A DNA stretch of 64,000 nucleotides from Nelumbo lutea (lineage: Eukaryota; Streptophyta; Magnoliopsida; Proteales; Nelumbonaceae): contig JAKGHH010000003.1 in assembly GCA_022828595.1 (NCBI GenBank), positions 57,463,759-57,527,758 of the forward strand. Direction: 5' to 3'. The notes under the pieces are model-generated. The model saw only the letters and a list, made by a program, of their open reading frames with translations. It did not search any database and was not told the DNA's origin. This document shows, in pieces, positions 55,065 to 64,000 of this stretch (within the stretch, counting starts at the first letter, position 1; each line of letters begins with the position of its first letter). The position numbers and the translations under genes are program-made.

Positions 55065-55610
55065 TTAAGTAAAAAACATACATCCTAGGGTAGTTCCTTA
55101 GGTTCCATAACCATATACCTTAATAATTATCCATAATTTTCATAAGAAAAGTATAAACTTCATGATAAAGTATAGAAAATCATCATATTCATGAAAAAAA
55201 ATAAAAGAAAGAAGAGAAAATCCAAAACATATAGGGGTTGAACCCCTATTTGTACTACAGGAAAAGAAGAAAAGAAAAGAAAAGGTGCATGAAGAAGAAG
55301 TGGAAAAGAAAATGTGTTGATTAGAAAAATTTTAACTTCTTCCTTGTCTATTGGTTCAGGTTTTGAAGTCTTTGAGAATTCAATACAGCATTTAGCAATG
55401 TATGTCTTGATTAAACCCTAACAAATAAGAAATTAATAAAAAGAAATTAGTATATAAACACACAAAATGAATATTTTATTTTAACGATGTCTGTTTTATA
55501 ATTATAATCTAAAAAACTTAAGAATATAAAAGTATTTTATCACACAATGTACAAAACTGCTTAGCAATTAGGCGAGGCGAGCCTCCAAGGGCACCTTGTC
55601 GCCTAGTCAC
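55065..55610 (+). repeat. Dispersed repeat, copy 2, inside LINE-C
   Basis: Matches the reverse complement of 8,075-8,395. Starts AAAAACATACATCCTAGGGT and ends AGGCGAGGCGAGCCTCC...TTGATAACTAT. AT-rich, without coding capacity. LINE-C reading continues on both sides, so this is a discrete insertion. Confidence 0.65.
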
Positions 55611-55740
55611 CTTGATAACTATGCTCAATTTTTTGTTCAATAAAGTAGTCAAAGATACTTTCCAACCAAGAGGGGTTGAGACAAGGTGGCCCACTCTCCT
55701 TTTCACCCTCAGTTTTTTTAGAAAGGTAAAGTATTTCAAT
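55611..55740 (+). pseudogene. LINE-C reverse transcriptase, second piece
   Basis: LFNKVVKDTFQPRGV followed, in a shifted frame, by RQGGPLSPF-like sequence: the RG.RQGDPLSP block of LINE RT. Sequence 3' of about 55,740 is not recognisably LINE. Confidence 0.65.
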
Positions 55741-56261
55741 GATCTTAGAATGCAAAATGAATTAAGAAAACCCTATAAAACAGGTTGGTATACACAGGGA
55801 AGGAAAAAAAAACAAAGTTATTCACTTTACACTACGGAATCAGTCCAAGAATATCTTCCAAAAGGGTCAAAATAATAAAAGAAGTATTTCTTCCTCTAAA
55901 CAACTTGCAGTTCACCAACCAAGAGAACATCTACCCCATAATTTTTTTTATCCATTACCTCTATACTTGCTTTGTAGTAAAAAATCCAAGTGTTCCCATT
56001 TATAATGACTAAAACACATCTGCAAGTACCCTCCATGCTACTTTCCCTTGTTTACTCAAACTATAGGTGTAATGTGGGCCATGCTGGGCTGGCATGGCCT
56101 ACATTTTCGTGCCAACTGCACCATAACAGGCCATGCCAGCATGGCATGAAAATGTAAGGAGGAGAGCCTGGAACCAGCCCAGGCAGGCACGTTTTTATAC
56201 CTAAGAAAAATCAAAAATTGAAAGAAAATTGAAAATTAATGAAAATTAAAAAAAAATAACT
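55741..56261. other. Unassigned insertion or diverged sequence in LINE-C
   Basis: No LINE motif. Contains a GC-rich block at about 56,080-56,190 (GGGCCATGCTGGGCTGGCAT and partial inverse GGCCATGCCAGCATGGC), possibly the end of another non-autonomous element. Confidence 0.4.
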
Positions 56262-56341
56262 TAACAAGAATACAAGAATTTTTCAGGAAAAGAAGATAAG
56301 TACACAAGAAATCAAGGAGTGTGTGATGACTAGGGTGATAT
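56262..56341 (+). pseudogene. LINE-C linker before RNase H
   Basis: FFQEKKISTQEIKECVMTRV, aligned with LINE-A's FPEKERSIQELKDCIIHRA. It is cut after ACTAGGGTGATAT and resumes in the same frame at 57,077 (YWLKTEDCFHQFSF). Confidence 0.78.
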
Positions 56342-57068
56342 TAGGGCTGCAAGTCGGGCTGGGTTAGGTCGGGTTGAGGCCAACCCTAGCCCAACCCTAA
56401 GTTCCAAAACCCCAACCCAACCTACCCAGCCCTAACCCTAACCCCAGCCAACCCAACCGAAAGTCAACTTCGGGTTGGGCCCAACCCAACCTTCTTCCCA
56501 TCCCTTAAAATCTTGTAGAACTTCTTAGTCTTAGATCTTAACTCGACTTTCATTACATATATCAATCCTATGTTTTATTAGTATTTGATTGTTGATGTTT
56601 TTATTGGTTCTTTAAGTACAAAATTTAGAAAAAAGTGTTTGAAATGACTATAGTATATTATGATGACTTATAATAGATCTTTGATGGGCAGCAAGCTATG
56701 AGTGGCAAACAATAGAGAGGAGATAAAGAATAAAATATTCAGAAAACATAAAATATGTTATCAAGGTTTTAGTATTTCCAATTAGGATTAAGTGAAGGAA
56801 TTATCTTAAATGAAATAAATGATATTATGTGGTAGTGGCTATACAACTATCATGCATCTAAACAAATCAATGTATGATCATACATAATAACATATATTTA
56901 TACATGATATGTACTATAGAGTTGGGTTCGGGTTGGGTTAGGATCGGTCGGGTTCATAAATTTCAACCCTAACCCTAACCCACGCATCAACCTGACCCAA
57001 CCCAACCTGACTTTTTCAAGTTGGGTTAGGGTTGGGTTCGGGCTAACCTGGCCCAAGTTGCAGCCTTA
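56342..57068. mobile_element. hAT-type MITE, 727 bp, with perfect 8-bp TSD
   Basis: The ends are TAGGGCTGCAAG on the left and TAAGGCTGCAAC on the right (reverse complement). The TIRs run on into GGTTGGG/CCCAACC-rich sequence. The TSD GGTGATAT is exact (56,334-56,341 and 57,069-57,076). Removing element and one TSD copy restores the LINE-C frame. Runs of CCCTAACCC come from the TIRs. The middle is AT-rich and non-coding. The 8-bp TSD is the hAT hallmark. Confidence 0.9.
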
Positions 57069-57355
57069 GGTGATATATTGGTTAAAAACTGAGGACTGTT
57101 TTCACCAGTTTTCCTTTGATAATATTTGGAGAAATTGGAGGGCGGTGGCCAATCAATTCTCTGAAGGATAGAACACATCTAGCTTGGACACCGCCTCTAG
57201 AAGATTACTTAAAATTGAATTTTGATGGAAGCAGTCAAGGAACTCCAGGCCAGTCTGGTGGAGGGGTGGTTCAAGACAAGGATGGGAATATCCTGGCACT
57301 TTTCTCAAGACCGGTGGGGGAAGGATATTCTATTAGGGCTTAACTGCTTGCTGCA

Positions 57356-57565
57356 ATGCAAGGGATCAAGATTGCTAACCAACTTAGCTTGGTAAATTTA
57401 ATAGTAGAAGGAGATTCTAAGGTGATGGTGGGATGGCTGCAAAATCTGTATTCTGTTGCAATGCAAGGGATCCAGATTGTTCACCAACTTAGCTTGCTAA
57501 ATTTGATAGTAGAAGGAGATTCTAAGTTGATGGTGGGATGGCTGAAAGATCTGGATTCTGTCCTT
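57356..57565 (+). repeat. 105-bp in-frame tandem duplication
   Basis: Units 57,356-57,460 and 57,461-57,565, each 35 codons, covering the second catalytic block of RNase H. Several substitutions separate them. Confidence 0.93.
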
Positions 57566-57662
57566 CGGTGTTCTAGAGATGAAATCAAGAAATATAAATG
57601 GTATACAAGGAGTATGAATGTAAGAGTACACTGGGTTAGGAGATCAATAAATTCTTTGGCTG

Positions 57663-57685
57663 ATTTTTTTTTTTTTTTGATACGT
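57663..57685 (-). mobile_element. Ultra-short LINE-tail insertion (23 bp) in LINE-C
   Basis: On the minus strand ACGTATC followed by A15. It is flanked by exact 13-bp repeats AATTCTTTGGCTG (57,650-57,662 and 57,686-57,698). Removing it restores INSLAVLLAKQG. The tail end resembles the LINE-A terminus. Confidence 0.85.
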
Positions 57686-57780
57686 AATTCTTTGGCTGTT
57701 CTTCTTGCAAAACAAGGTACAATAGGGATATTTTATACTGGGCTCAGCTGTAATTTGCTTTTAATCTGTTCAATTTGTTT

Positions 57781-58050
57781 TTATTTTTGGGCAGGCCGCA
57801 ACTCACGCTTTTCCAAGGGAATACAAGATAAACAACAAATTGAAAAAAAATCTTACATTTTTATTTCATATTTATTTCAATGAAACTTACAATGAAATTA
57901 AAAAAAAATACAATTGAATAAGAATAATATAGTATAATAAAATTGAGAACAAAAATTTGCAATAGAATTAGAAAATAAATCACACATGACTTACAAATAA
58001 AATTGTAAATCAAAATTTACAATAATATTAAAAGTTTGTACAATTATTGA
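57781..58050. other. AT-rich stretch, 3' flank of hAT-3
   Basis: No coding; repeats of AAATTGTA/TTACAAT words. Probably the 3' UTR of the hAT-3 gene on the minus strand. Confidence 0.5.
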
Positions 58051-58059
58051 ATATTGGCC

Positions 58060-60077
58060 CCACTGTTCCACCACCTCCCTGATCTGCATCTTCCAATGAC
58101 CCATCAAATGAGGTGTCATGTCCTCAATCTTGTAGTCTATCCTCTACACCTAACCAATCGCTGAGGTATATGAACACCTACAGAGTTTCATTTGCATGTG
58201 GCTTCCCTCTTCATCTAATACCCCATTACCTGCAATAAAACAAGACTCTGATGCTACAGTGGCCACCGAAGGAGTTAGTAGATAACGTGACACGGTGGCA
58301 AAGACGGGATAATTTTGTTCATGTCTTTTCCACCAAGCAAAAATATCAAAATTATCTAATTCCTCAAATGAGAGGAAGTTTGTAATATTACTCTACAAAT
58401 AAAAATTATGGTCATATGGTGTTTGTTAAGTCTTTTTACGAAGATCTTCCAACAGCCTAGATAGCCAAAAGATGTAGTGAGATTTTGGGGTCTTGTCTTT
58501 AAAGATTTAGTCTACCATTATTTACAGAACTGTTAAATGAAAGATCTTAGGTGCAGAAAGAATCAAGTAAAATATCAACACCAGCTTGTTTTAATCATAG
58601 GGTCTAATATTGCAAATAAACAATATAAAGGCATTCATCAAGAAAAAACAATATAAAGGAGAAATACCCCCCGAATATATTGGGAAAATGTTTCTCCTTT
58701 AATTTTATGTTCCATTATTTCAATAATATTTTTAAATTTGTCATCATTTCTATATTTTAAAAAATAATTACTAGTTACATACAATTAATTACGTAGTAAT
58801 GTACATGAAGTTGGGTAATAAACACCTGAAAAATATTGGTAGCATCATAAAAATGTTGGAAAACTTCTTTTATAAAAATGGCAATATTCCAATTATCCTC
58901 ATAGCACCACTGGCATTCTGTCGTTGTAAAACATGGCAAGAATTTCCCTATATGAGATGCAAACTTCCAACAAAAAAAAAGGTGGAATTCCAACAATTTG
59001 AGCATCTAACATAAATCTTTTATGTGTTTTTCCATATTGAGGATATACGTTTTTAAAATCATGTTTTCTTGAACCAGAAGATCTAACAAACAAAATACAT
59101 TTATTAATATCGGTAATATGTGGTGAAATAATGTTCGAACCATCTTGAACACATAAATTCAACATGTGACATGAACATCTTATACGAAATACGAAACAAT
59201 TTTACATTTAAAATAGGTTTTCAATGAGATTTTAAAATATTTACAGCAACATCACTATCATTAGCATTACCAAAACTAATAGAAAAAGTGTTATTTTAAA
59301 TACCATAAATATGTATAGTATTTAAAATACTACTTGCAATTGCTGAGCCAAAATGTGGCCATTCAAGTTTTGAAAAGCTTAAAATTCTTTTTTTGTAAAA
59401 GCAATGATTCACCAATTAAATGCCAAGTGACATAAATATAACTAACACTATATTTAGAAGTCCAAATATCTGAAGTACGTGAAATTTTAGAAGAGTTGAA
59501 AGTGTAGAAATTAAAAGTAGGATTTACAAATGTTTGTAAAAATTTTACAAGCCCTATATCTTTAAAAACATAGAGATGGTTGTTCAGCATGTATAATATA
59601 TTTAGCTAGTTCTTGTCTCCTTTTTTAATGAGAATATTGAAATTTATCAAAAGAAAAACAGATGTTTGTGCAATTGGTTGCTCAGTATGTATAATATATT
59701 TAGCTAGTTCTTGTCACATTTTTTCATGAGAATATTGAAAATTACCAAAAAAACAGATGTTTGTGCATTTGTGTTTGATTTGGATCATTGTTTTTCTTCA
59801 TGTGTTTCTCCATGTGTCTTTCTAAATGTCCAATGCCAACATTGCTTTGGTAACTAAAATCACTTGTGCATTTTTTGCAGGCAGCTCTCATGCCCTTTCC
59901 TTCAACTTCTTCTACGATAAAGCAATCCCATATTTCATTAAATTTTCTCTTGCCACCCCTAGATCCACCAAGAATAGCATCATTAGCAGTAACTATAGCA
60001 CCAACATCAATGCTATCATATTGGGACTAGGCCTCTTCGAAGCCATAGGAAGAGGGTGTTTGGGAAGACCTAGCCAT
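58060..60077 (-). pseudogene. hAT-3 transposase (BED finger to hATC), nearly full span
   Basis: ATG at 60,077 (MARSSQTPSSYGF), stop within five codons (GFEEA-TAG), then the BED finger at about 59,960-59,810: W-D-CFIVEE, ACKKC, GHLERHMEKH. Next comes a duplicated region (59,579-59,776). The block ISRTSDIWTSKYS and TWHLIGESLLLQKK at 59,490-59,405 is the first catalytic region, in which Asp follows S/T. MLNLCVQDGSNII lies at 59,165 and FQHFYDATNIF at about 58,840. The hATC domain is at about 58,390-58,135: FDIFAWWKRHEQNYPVF, PSVATVASESCF, then NGVLDEEG. Several stops and frame changes make it non-functional. It is not a copy of the 0.5-4 kb pair; the motifs diverge. Confidence 0.85.
59579..59776 (-). 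repeat. 99-bp tandem duplication in hAT-3
   Basis: GTTG(T/C)TCAG.ATGTATAATATA starts at 59,579 and 59,678; both units end ACAGATGTTTGTGCA. Small A-run differences put the two units in different frames. Confidence 0.9.
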
Positions 60078-60290
60078 TTTAATAAATTAGTTACATCTTA
60101 CCCGCTCTATCAGTCCGGTATCCCAACTTGATTTCAATAAATGAAGCTTTTGAGCCTCACAAATTGCAGAGACACTTGAGCAAGCCTCCTCCTTATTGAA
60201 ACTTGAAAAAGGTTGAGAATTAAAGAGTAAGAGAATATGAGTATGAGAGAGATTGATTATTGTTGTGATGAAAATGAGCTAGGGTAAAGG

Positions 60291-60298
60291 TATTTATA
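60291..60298 (-). promoter_or_regulatory. TATA box of hAT-3
   Basis: TATAAATA on the minus strand (CTTATAAATACC), about 215 bp upstream of the ATG at 60,077. Just beyond it begins the poly(A) end of LINE-D. Confidence 0.6.
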
Positions 60299-60309
60299 AG
60301 AGTTGGGAG

Positions 60310-62400
60310 TTTTTTTCTTTTTTTTCTTGAAAATGGTAAGGTGAATTTTATTAAAAAGCCAGGAAAATAAACAAGTTTACAAGTGACCGAAAAGGCAAAA
60401 ACAGCAACCTCAAGAGCCACAAGGACCTAAGCAACAAGGCAAAGCCCATAAAGCCTAGTCGACTCCCCAAAAAAGAGCTCAAGCACCCCCAAAAATGCTA
60501 AACTAGACCTAAGTAGGGAAAAAGCAAACCATGAAAAAAGGGGAAAGCCACCCCTCTAGCGGCTTGCAATACCCTTACCTCTGCCACTCCCACCCCTCCC
60601 CCTAGACCTACATGCCCCTTGGGAAGGAGGATCTACAACTGTTAAATCATAAAAGTTTGTCTATAGCTTGGACTTCTTGCTCCCAAGAGGAAACACTATG
60701 GGATCAAAGGAACAGCCGGACCAAGTATTCTCTGTCTCCGACTCTACAGCCAACCTAGTGTGCAGATTAGATAGAGGTGGATTGGCCTTCGCTTCGCCAA
60801 TGAGCTTAGAAATAAACCAGCCCTTGACTTGAGAATCCTACTCAGTTAGATAGGACACCCCTGAGGAACTTTTCGAGACAGCTTTATCCACCTGATCCAC
60901 TAATTCAGCCAGTGCAGAGCTAGGCTCCCCCTCGTGCACATTAGAAGGAGAATCATACAACTAATTAACAAGAGAGAAAGGCTCAACTTGGTCTGAGAAA
61001 GCTTCTGTGCCTAGCTACTTCCCAAAAAGATTGCCTCTACCACAAGAAAGGGGATCAATAATCGACTTGAACCGCTGCCAAATGAACTTCAACGGAAGTA
61101 AACCTTGGGACTTCATAGAGCACATGGGCTTCAAACCACTCCGTGGCAGGTCCAAACAAAGTTCTTGGCCATTAGCCAGAAAAGAGCGAGTGAACAAGTT
61201 GACCTGTAAGGGTGGGATCGGGCCCAAAGCAGTAAACCAGCCACCATTTAGTATTCCTAGTCTAATTGAAAGAAAAAAAAAAAACAATGACTTTGAAATT
61301 TGAAATGCCTGCCCACTGAGATGAGTGAAGAGGGGTTGGAACCGATTGTATTGAGCATCTGTGTTTTAGAAGAAAAACACCCAACGACACGATATCTAAC
61401 GGCAACCCTACTGGTGATGGCACCAAAACAAGATTCCCTCCCATCATCACATGATTATGAGGGGAGGACATTGCATTATCTTCCACCGACAATGGGATCG
61501 CTAGAATCTCCCCCACACCCCCACCCTCTTCACTAACAACACGGGACGGTGAATGCAATTTCTTTATTCTTTGTCTTTGCCTTCTTCGACGCCTCAACCA
61601 TACGGAATGGGTCCCCAATGACAAGAGATCCGCCATTGCCCCCACTGGGAGCTCCAGATCAAGAAACGGAGGTTTAGTTGGAGCTCGTTCAAGTCTGGTA
61701 AAGTGAAACAAAACATAGGTCTACAAGACCCAGTTGCACATGGTGCAGCTCCAATGTTGACGATCAACCGGGGACTCAATGCCCTCGACGACAATCCGGA
61801 GGTACCAAACACCCCACTACAAGCTCTATAGTTTTGGGGATATCTCACGCTACCCTACTCCAAACAAGCAGGCGAAGAGCATCAAGGTGCTTCCAAGCAA
61901 GGTTGTTCGAATCCACAAATATAAAACCACCAACAACATCGTCGATATCCTTGAAGACTGTCAAACATCAAGCTAAAAGCGGAATCCAGAAGATTTGGAT
62001 CCACCACTTGCCAAAGCCACTACTCAGCCTATCCGAGCAACCAACCAGGGACCATCGTGACAAGGATAAGTGCAAGCCATTAAAACAAGGACTTCATAAA
62101 TGCAAGGCTGCACGTGCTTCCTCCTCCGAAGCAAAATGATAAGCCATTTGTTTTCTTTAAGCCTTCTCATGGATGGCTTTTGCATGTTCCACCATATAAG
62201 AGACTACCGTCATTTGATCTCTTCATCAGTTGGGCAGCCACCTGAGAAGTGAAGCACCAGGCATCTGTGAAGGAAGATTTCATGCTCCTAAATCCTATCC
62301 TCTACAACGAACACCTTAATCGCTCCTCCTTACACTTGCACCATCGCAAAACCTTCCTCGGAAATGCCAAAATCCGCCATCACTCCTCTAAACTAGTTGT
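60310..62400 (-). pseudogene. LINE-D remnant: ORF1 and 3' end, without ORF2
   Basis: On the minus strand, coding-like text begins by about 62,160 (FASEEEARAALHL). It continues as the plant LINE ORF1 (DUF4283-associated) pattern KWWIQIFWIPLLA, CLTVFKDIDDVVGGFIFVD and DALRLLVWS...IPKTIELVVG (about 62,015-61,800). Weaker text with many stops follows to about 60,600 (basic R/G-rich CRSRGRGGSGRGKG). The 3' end has AATAAAATTCACC and GAAAAAAAAGAAAAAAA (60,331-60,308). No EEP or RT is present, so ORF2 was lost or this is a retrocopy of an ORF1-only transcript. It sits directly 5' of the hAT-3 promoter. Confidence 0.62.
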
Positions 62401-62600
62401 AGGAGGCATTTAAGTCATTTAATTATCACGTGACCAAGATGCCCCGCAAAGTAGTTTATAGTTGTTAGGGGGCATTTAAGTCATTTTTGCCCCCAAGGCT
62501 AAATACACAAATGCCCCCACAAATTAGTTATTTATAGCTGTAGGGGACATTTTTATCATTTTGGGCCACCCAAAAGGTTTCATCATTTTGGACCCAATGG
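62400..62600. repeat. Imperfect tandem repeat of GGGGGCATTTAAGTCATTT type
   Basis: GGAGGCATTTAAGTCATTT at about 62,402, GGGGGCATTTAAGTCATTT at about 62,467 and a weaker GGGGACATTTTTATCATTT at about 62,542, roughly 65-75 bp apart. Non-coding. Confidence 0.7.
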
Positions 62601-63769
62601 CTATATACGAGTTGTGTTAGCTTGTGGGACTAAACCACTAGGCCCAACCCGACCCAAATTTGTGGGTTGTGCCAGCCCATATGCCAACAAAACTTAAACT
62701 CTAACCCCTCAAATCCCAACCCTTCAAAAAATTTTGCATTTGAGGCAAGGAGGCAACCTCTAACTGTAAAAAAGGCTATAATGTAGAAGCAAATGGTTGA
62801 CAATCTCCAAATTTTCATCACAAAGCAATTTGTTTTAACAACTTGCATCCCTCTTCTCACAAGGTTGTCTAATTAGAATTGTGTCCAAGGTGGCCAACTA
62901 AACAATAGAAAAAAAACAACTTTAGATGGCACAACTGCACACCAAACTCTATTACTAGGGAAATCATACTCCATTTATCTATCCAGACTAGAAGGAGCTA
63001 ACAAAGAATTGGCCAAATTTCTCCTAGGCCTATCAATTATAATCTGAGTAAAGTTTCTATAACAAATCCCTCATTGAGGTCACCTCCAATCATTCTGGCT
63101 TTCCTAAAAATGGGATTCCAATAATAGCATTTTGCACTTGGTAATACTGTAATAGTCAGCCATACATGCCTCCCTGTCAATAGCCACCTCAAACAGGGCA
63201 GAGAATAGGTCTTTAGAGGTCTGTCCTCACACGTTCTTCCAGAACCTGATTGTTTGACCATTGCCCACTATACATTTTAACCCCATATATAGCAGTTGTA
63301 GAATTTATCAACTCTCACTTCCACACAGTACAAGTGTACAAATATAGGGCTATCACCTGGTTTTTATCCTCATAGCTTAAGTTTTCAGTATATTAATAAA
63401 ACCAAAAGCATTGTTGCTTTCCTTTCTCATTCTTTCTTTTGGATCTATCACATGTCTCTTCATATTTGAGTGCTTCAACCACACCAATAGTTGAATTTCT
63501 AATCCAATTAGGAAGTGTTGAAATTCTCCATACTTTATTGTATAGTCCAGCCTACCCCTTATTGCTTTCTTGATAAAATCATCTTACATGTTAGTCAACT
63601 CCCAATACATTTTTTGGTAACTAGAAACTTTATTAATGCCTAAAAAAGAATGCTACCGTAAAGTGTGCACTAAGTAGACCTTTTTAAATGATAGGATAGG
63701 CCCAGCTACCCATCACCATTTTCAAACATTCGACATCATGGGTGATGACCCACCCCCCTCCCCAATACA
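62601..63769. other. No recognisable feature
   Basis: AT-moderate sequence. Short minus-strand ORFs (62,630-62,860 and 63,037-63,261) have no motif. Nothing else is supported. Confidence 0.5.
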
Positions 63770-63866
63770 GAACTCTTCTATATACCCATTGCATAGATAA
63801 TTCATCAACTGAACTATTGGCTGATCTTGGGGTCCAAATAAATGTTGTCCGCAATTCCCTAGTCAA
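63770..63866 (-). pseudogene. Possible LINE RNase H end fragment
   Basis: Minus strand: FIWTPRSANSSVDELSMQ then VYRRVLYWG. This matches the final block of LINE RNase H (compare KWVGRSANAMADSLGKQG..REQLYWA in LINE-A). Only about 30 residues, so tentative. Confidence 0.45.
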
Positions 63867-64000
63867 CTATAGTGTTTCTCTCACTTTAATGCCCATGAAT
63901 CCAAGATGAGCCAAACAACAACCATCCTTGAATCACCTTACCAGCCCTCACTACACATTCCAGAATCTATGATCCTTATATTAATCACCATAACCAATAA

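Larger units (their letters stand above)
57077..57780 (+). pseudogene. LINE-C RNase H domain with in-frame duplication
   Basis: Reading on from the MITE: CFHQFSFDNIWRNW, a stop region, then LAWTPPLEDYLKLNFDGSSQG (first Asp kept), GGGVVQDKDGNILALFSRPV, and a TAA at about 57,341. The block MQGIKIANQLSLVNLIVEGD (second Asp) and SKVMVGWLQN is duplicated in frame with a 105-bp period (57,356 and 57,461). RVHWVRRSINSLA is at 57,640. A 23-bp insert (57,663-57,685) interrupts VLLAKQG, the natural end block. 3' end about 57,780. Confidence 0.85.

Noticed and set aside
56342..57068. Interstitial telomere-like CCCTAA/TTAGGG runs
   Set aside because: They are degenerate, mixed with CCCAACC, and symmetrical at the two ends of an element with TIRs and an 8-bp TSD, so they belong to the MITE.
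1..64000. A new defence system or host gene cluster
   Set aside because: Read on both strands; every sizeable coding stretch that can be identified is transposon-derived, apart from the unassigned remnant at 13.3-14.3 kb.

Overview
The window is plant nuclear DNA. It is AT-rich and shows TATA boxes, GT-AG introns, plant LTR retrotransposons (Ty1/copia, and a Ty3/gypsy element of the Tat type with a second RNase H), plant L1-type LINEs with an ORF1 and an EEP/RT/RNase H ORF2, and BED-finger hAT transposases. An angiosperm is the best guess; the sequence alone does not give the species. I found no convincing intact host gene. Almost everything recognisable is mobile DNA, and nearly all of it is broken by stops or frameshifts.

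Layout. 0.5-4.0 kb: a tandem duplication of a decayed hAT transposase (minus strand). 4-14.5 kb: mostly non-coding and AT-rich, with a clean 119-bp Tourist-like MITE, microsatellites, a dispersed repeat that recurs inverted near 55 kb, and an uncertain coding remnant at 13.3-14.3 kb. 14.5-41.7 kb: one large nest. LINE-A is split at 15,537/38,787 by LINE-B. LINE-B has target-site duplications of 17 bp (15 matching), and removing it restores the LINE-A reading frame. LINE-B is itself split twice: in ORF1 by a TIR element (16,663-27,930) that carries a complete 10.4-kb Tat-type gypsy element (16,989-27,397, perfect 5-bp TSD), and in its 3' tail by copia-1 (32,824-38,751). 42.6-54.9 kb: a second nest. 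A minus-strand copia fragment (copia-4) is split by copia-2, and the 3' LTR of copia-2 is split by copia-3 (48,703-54,302, paired 198-bp LTRs, perfect tRNA-iMet-type PBS). 54.9-57.8 kb: LINE-C, broken by a dispersed repeat and by a 727-bp hAT-type MITE with a perfect 8-bp TSD. 58.0-60.3 kb: a third hAT transposase (minus) with a TATA box. 60.3-62.4 kb: a minus-strand LINE ORF1 remnant ending in poly(A). 62.4-64 kb: little beyond a possible LINE RNase H scrap.

The most interesting item is in the Tat element: an antisense, intron-containing gene (24,161-26,141, minus) between pol and the 3' LTR, with two canonical short introns, a TATA box and a gypsy-type Transposase_28-like first exon. Also notable are a three-fold 383-bp duplication of the LTR end plus primer-binding site in the same element, and ultra-short LINE-tail insertions (about 20 bp with poly(A)) flanked by target-site duplications inside two other LINEs. 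Together the junctions give a relative insertion order for about ten elements.
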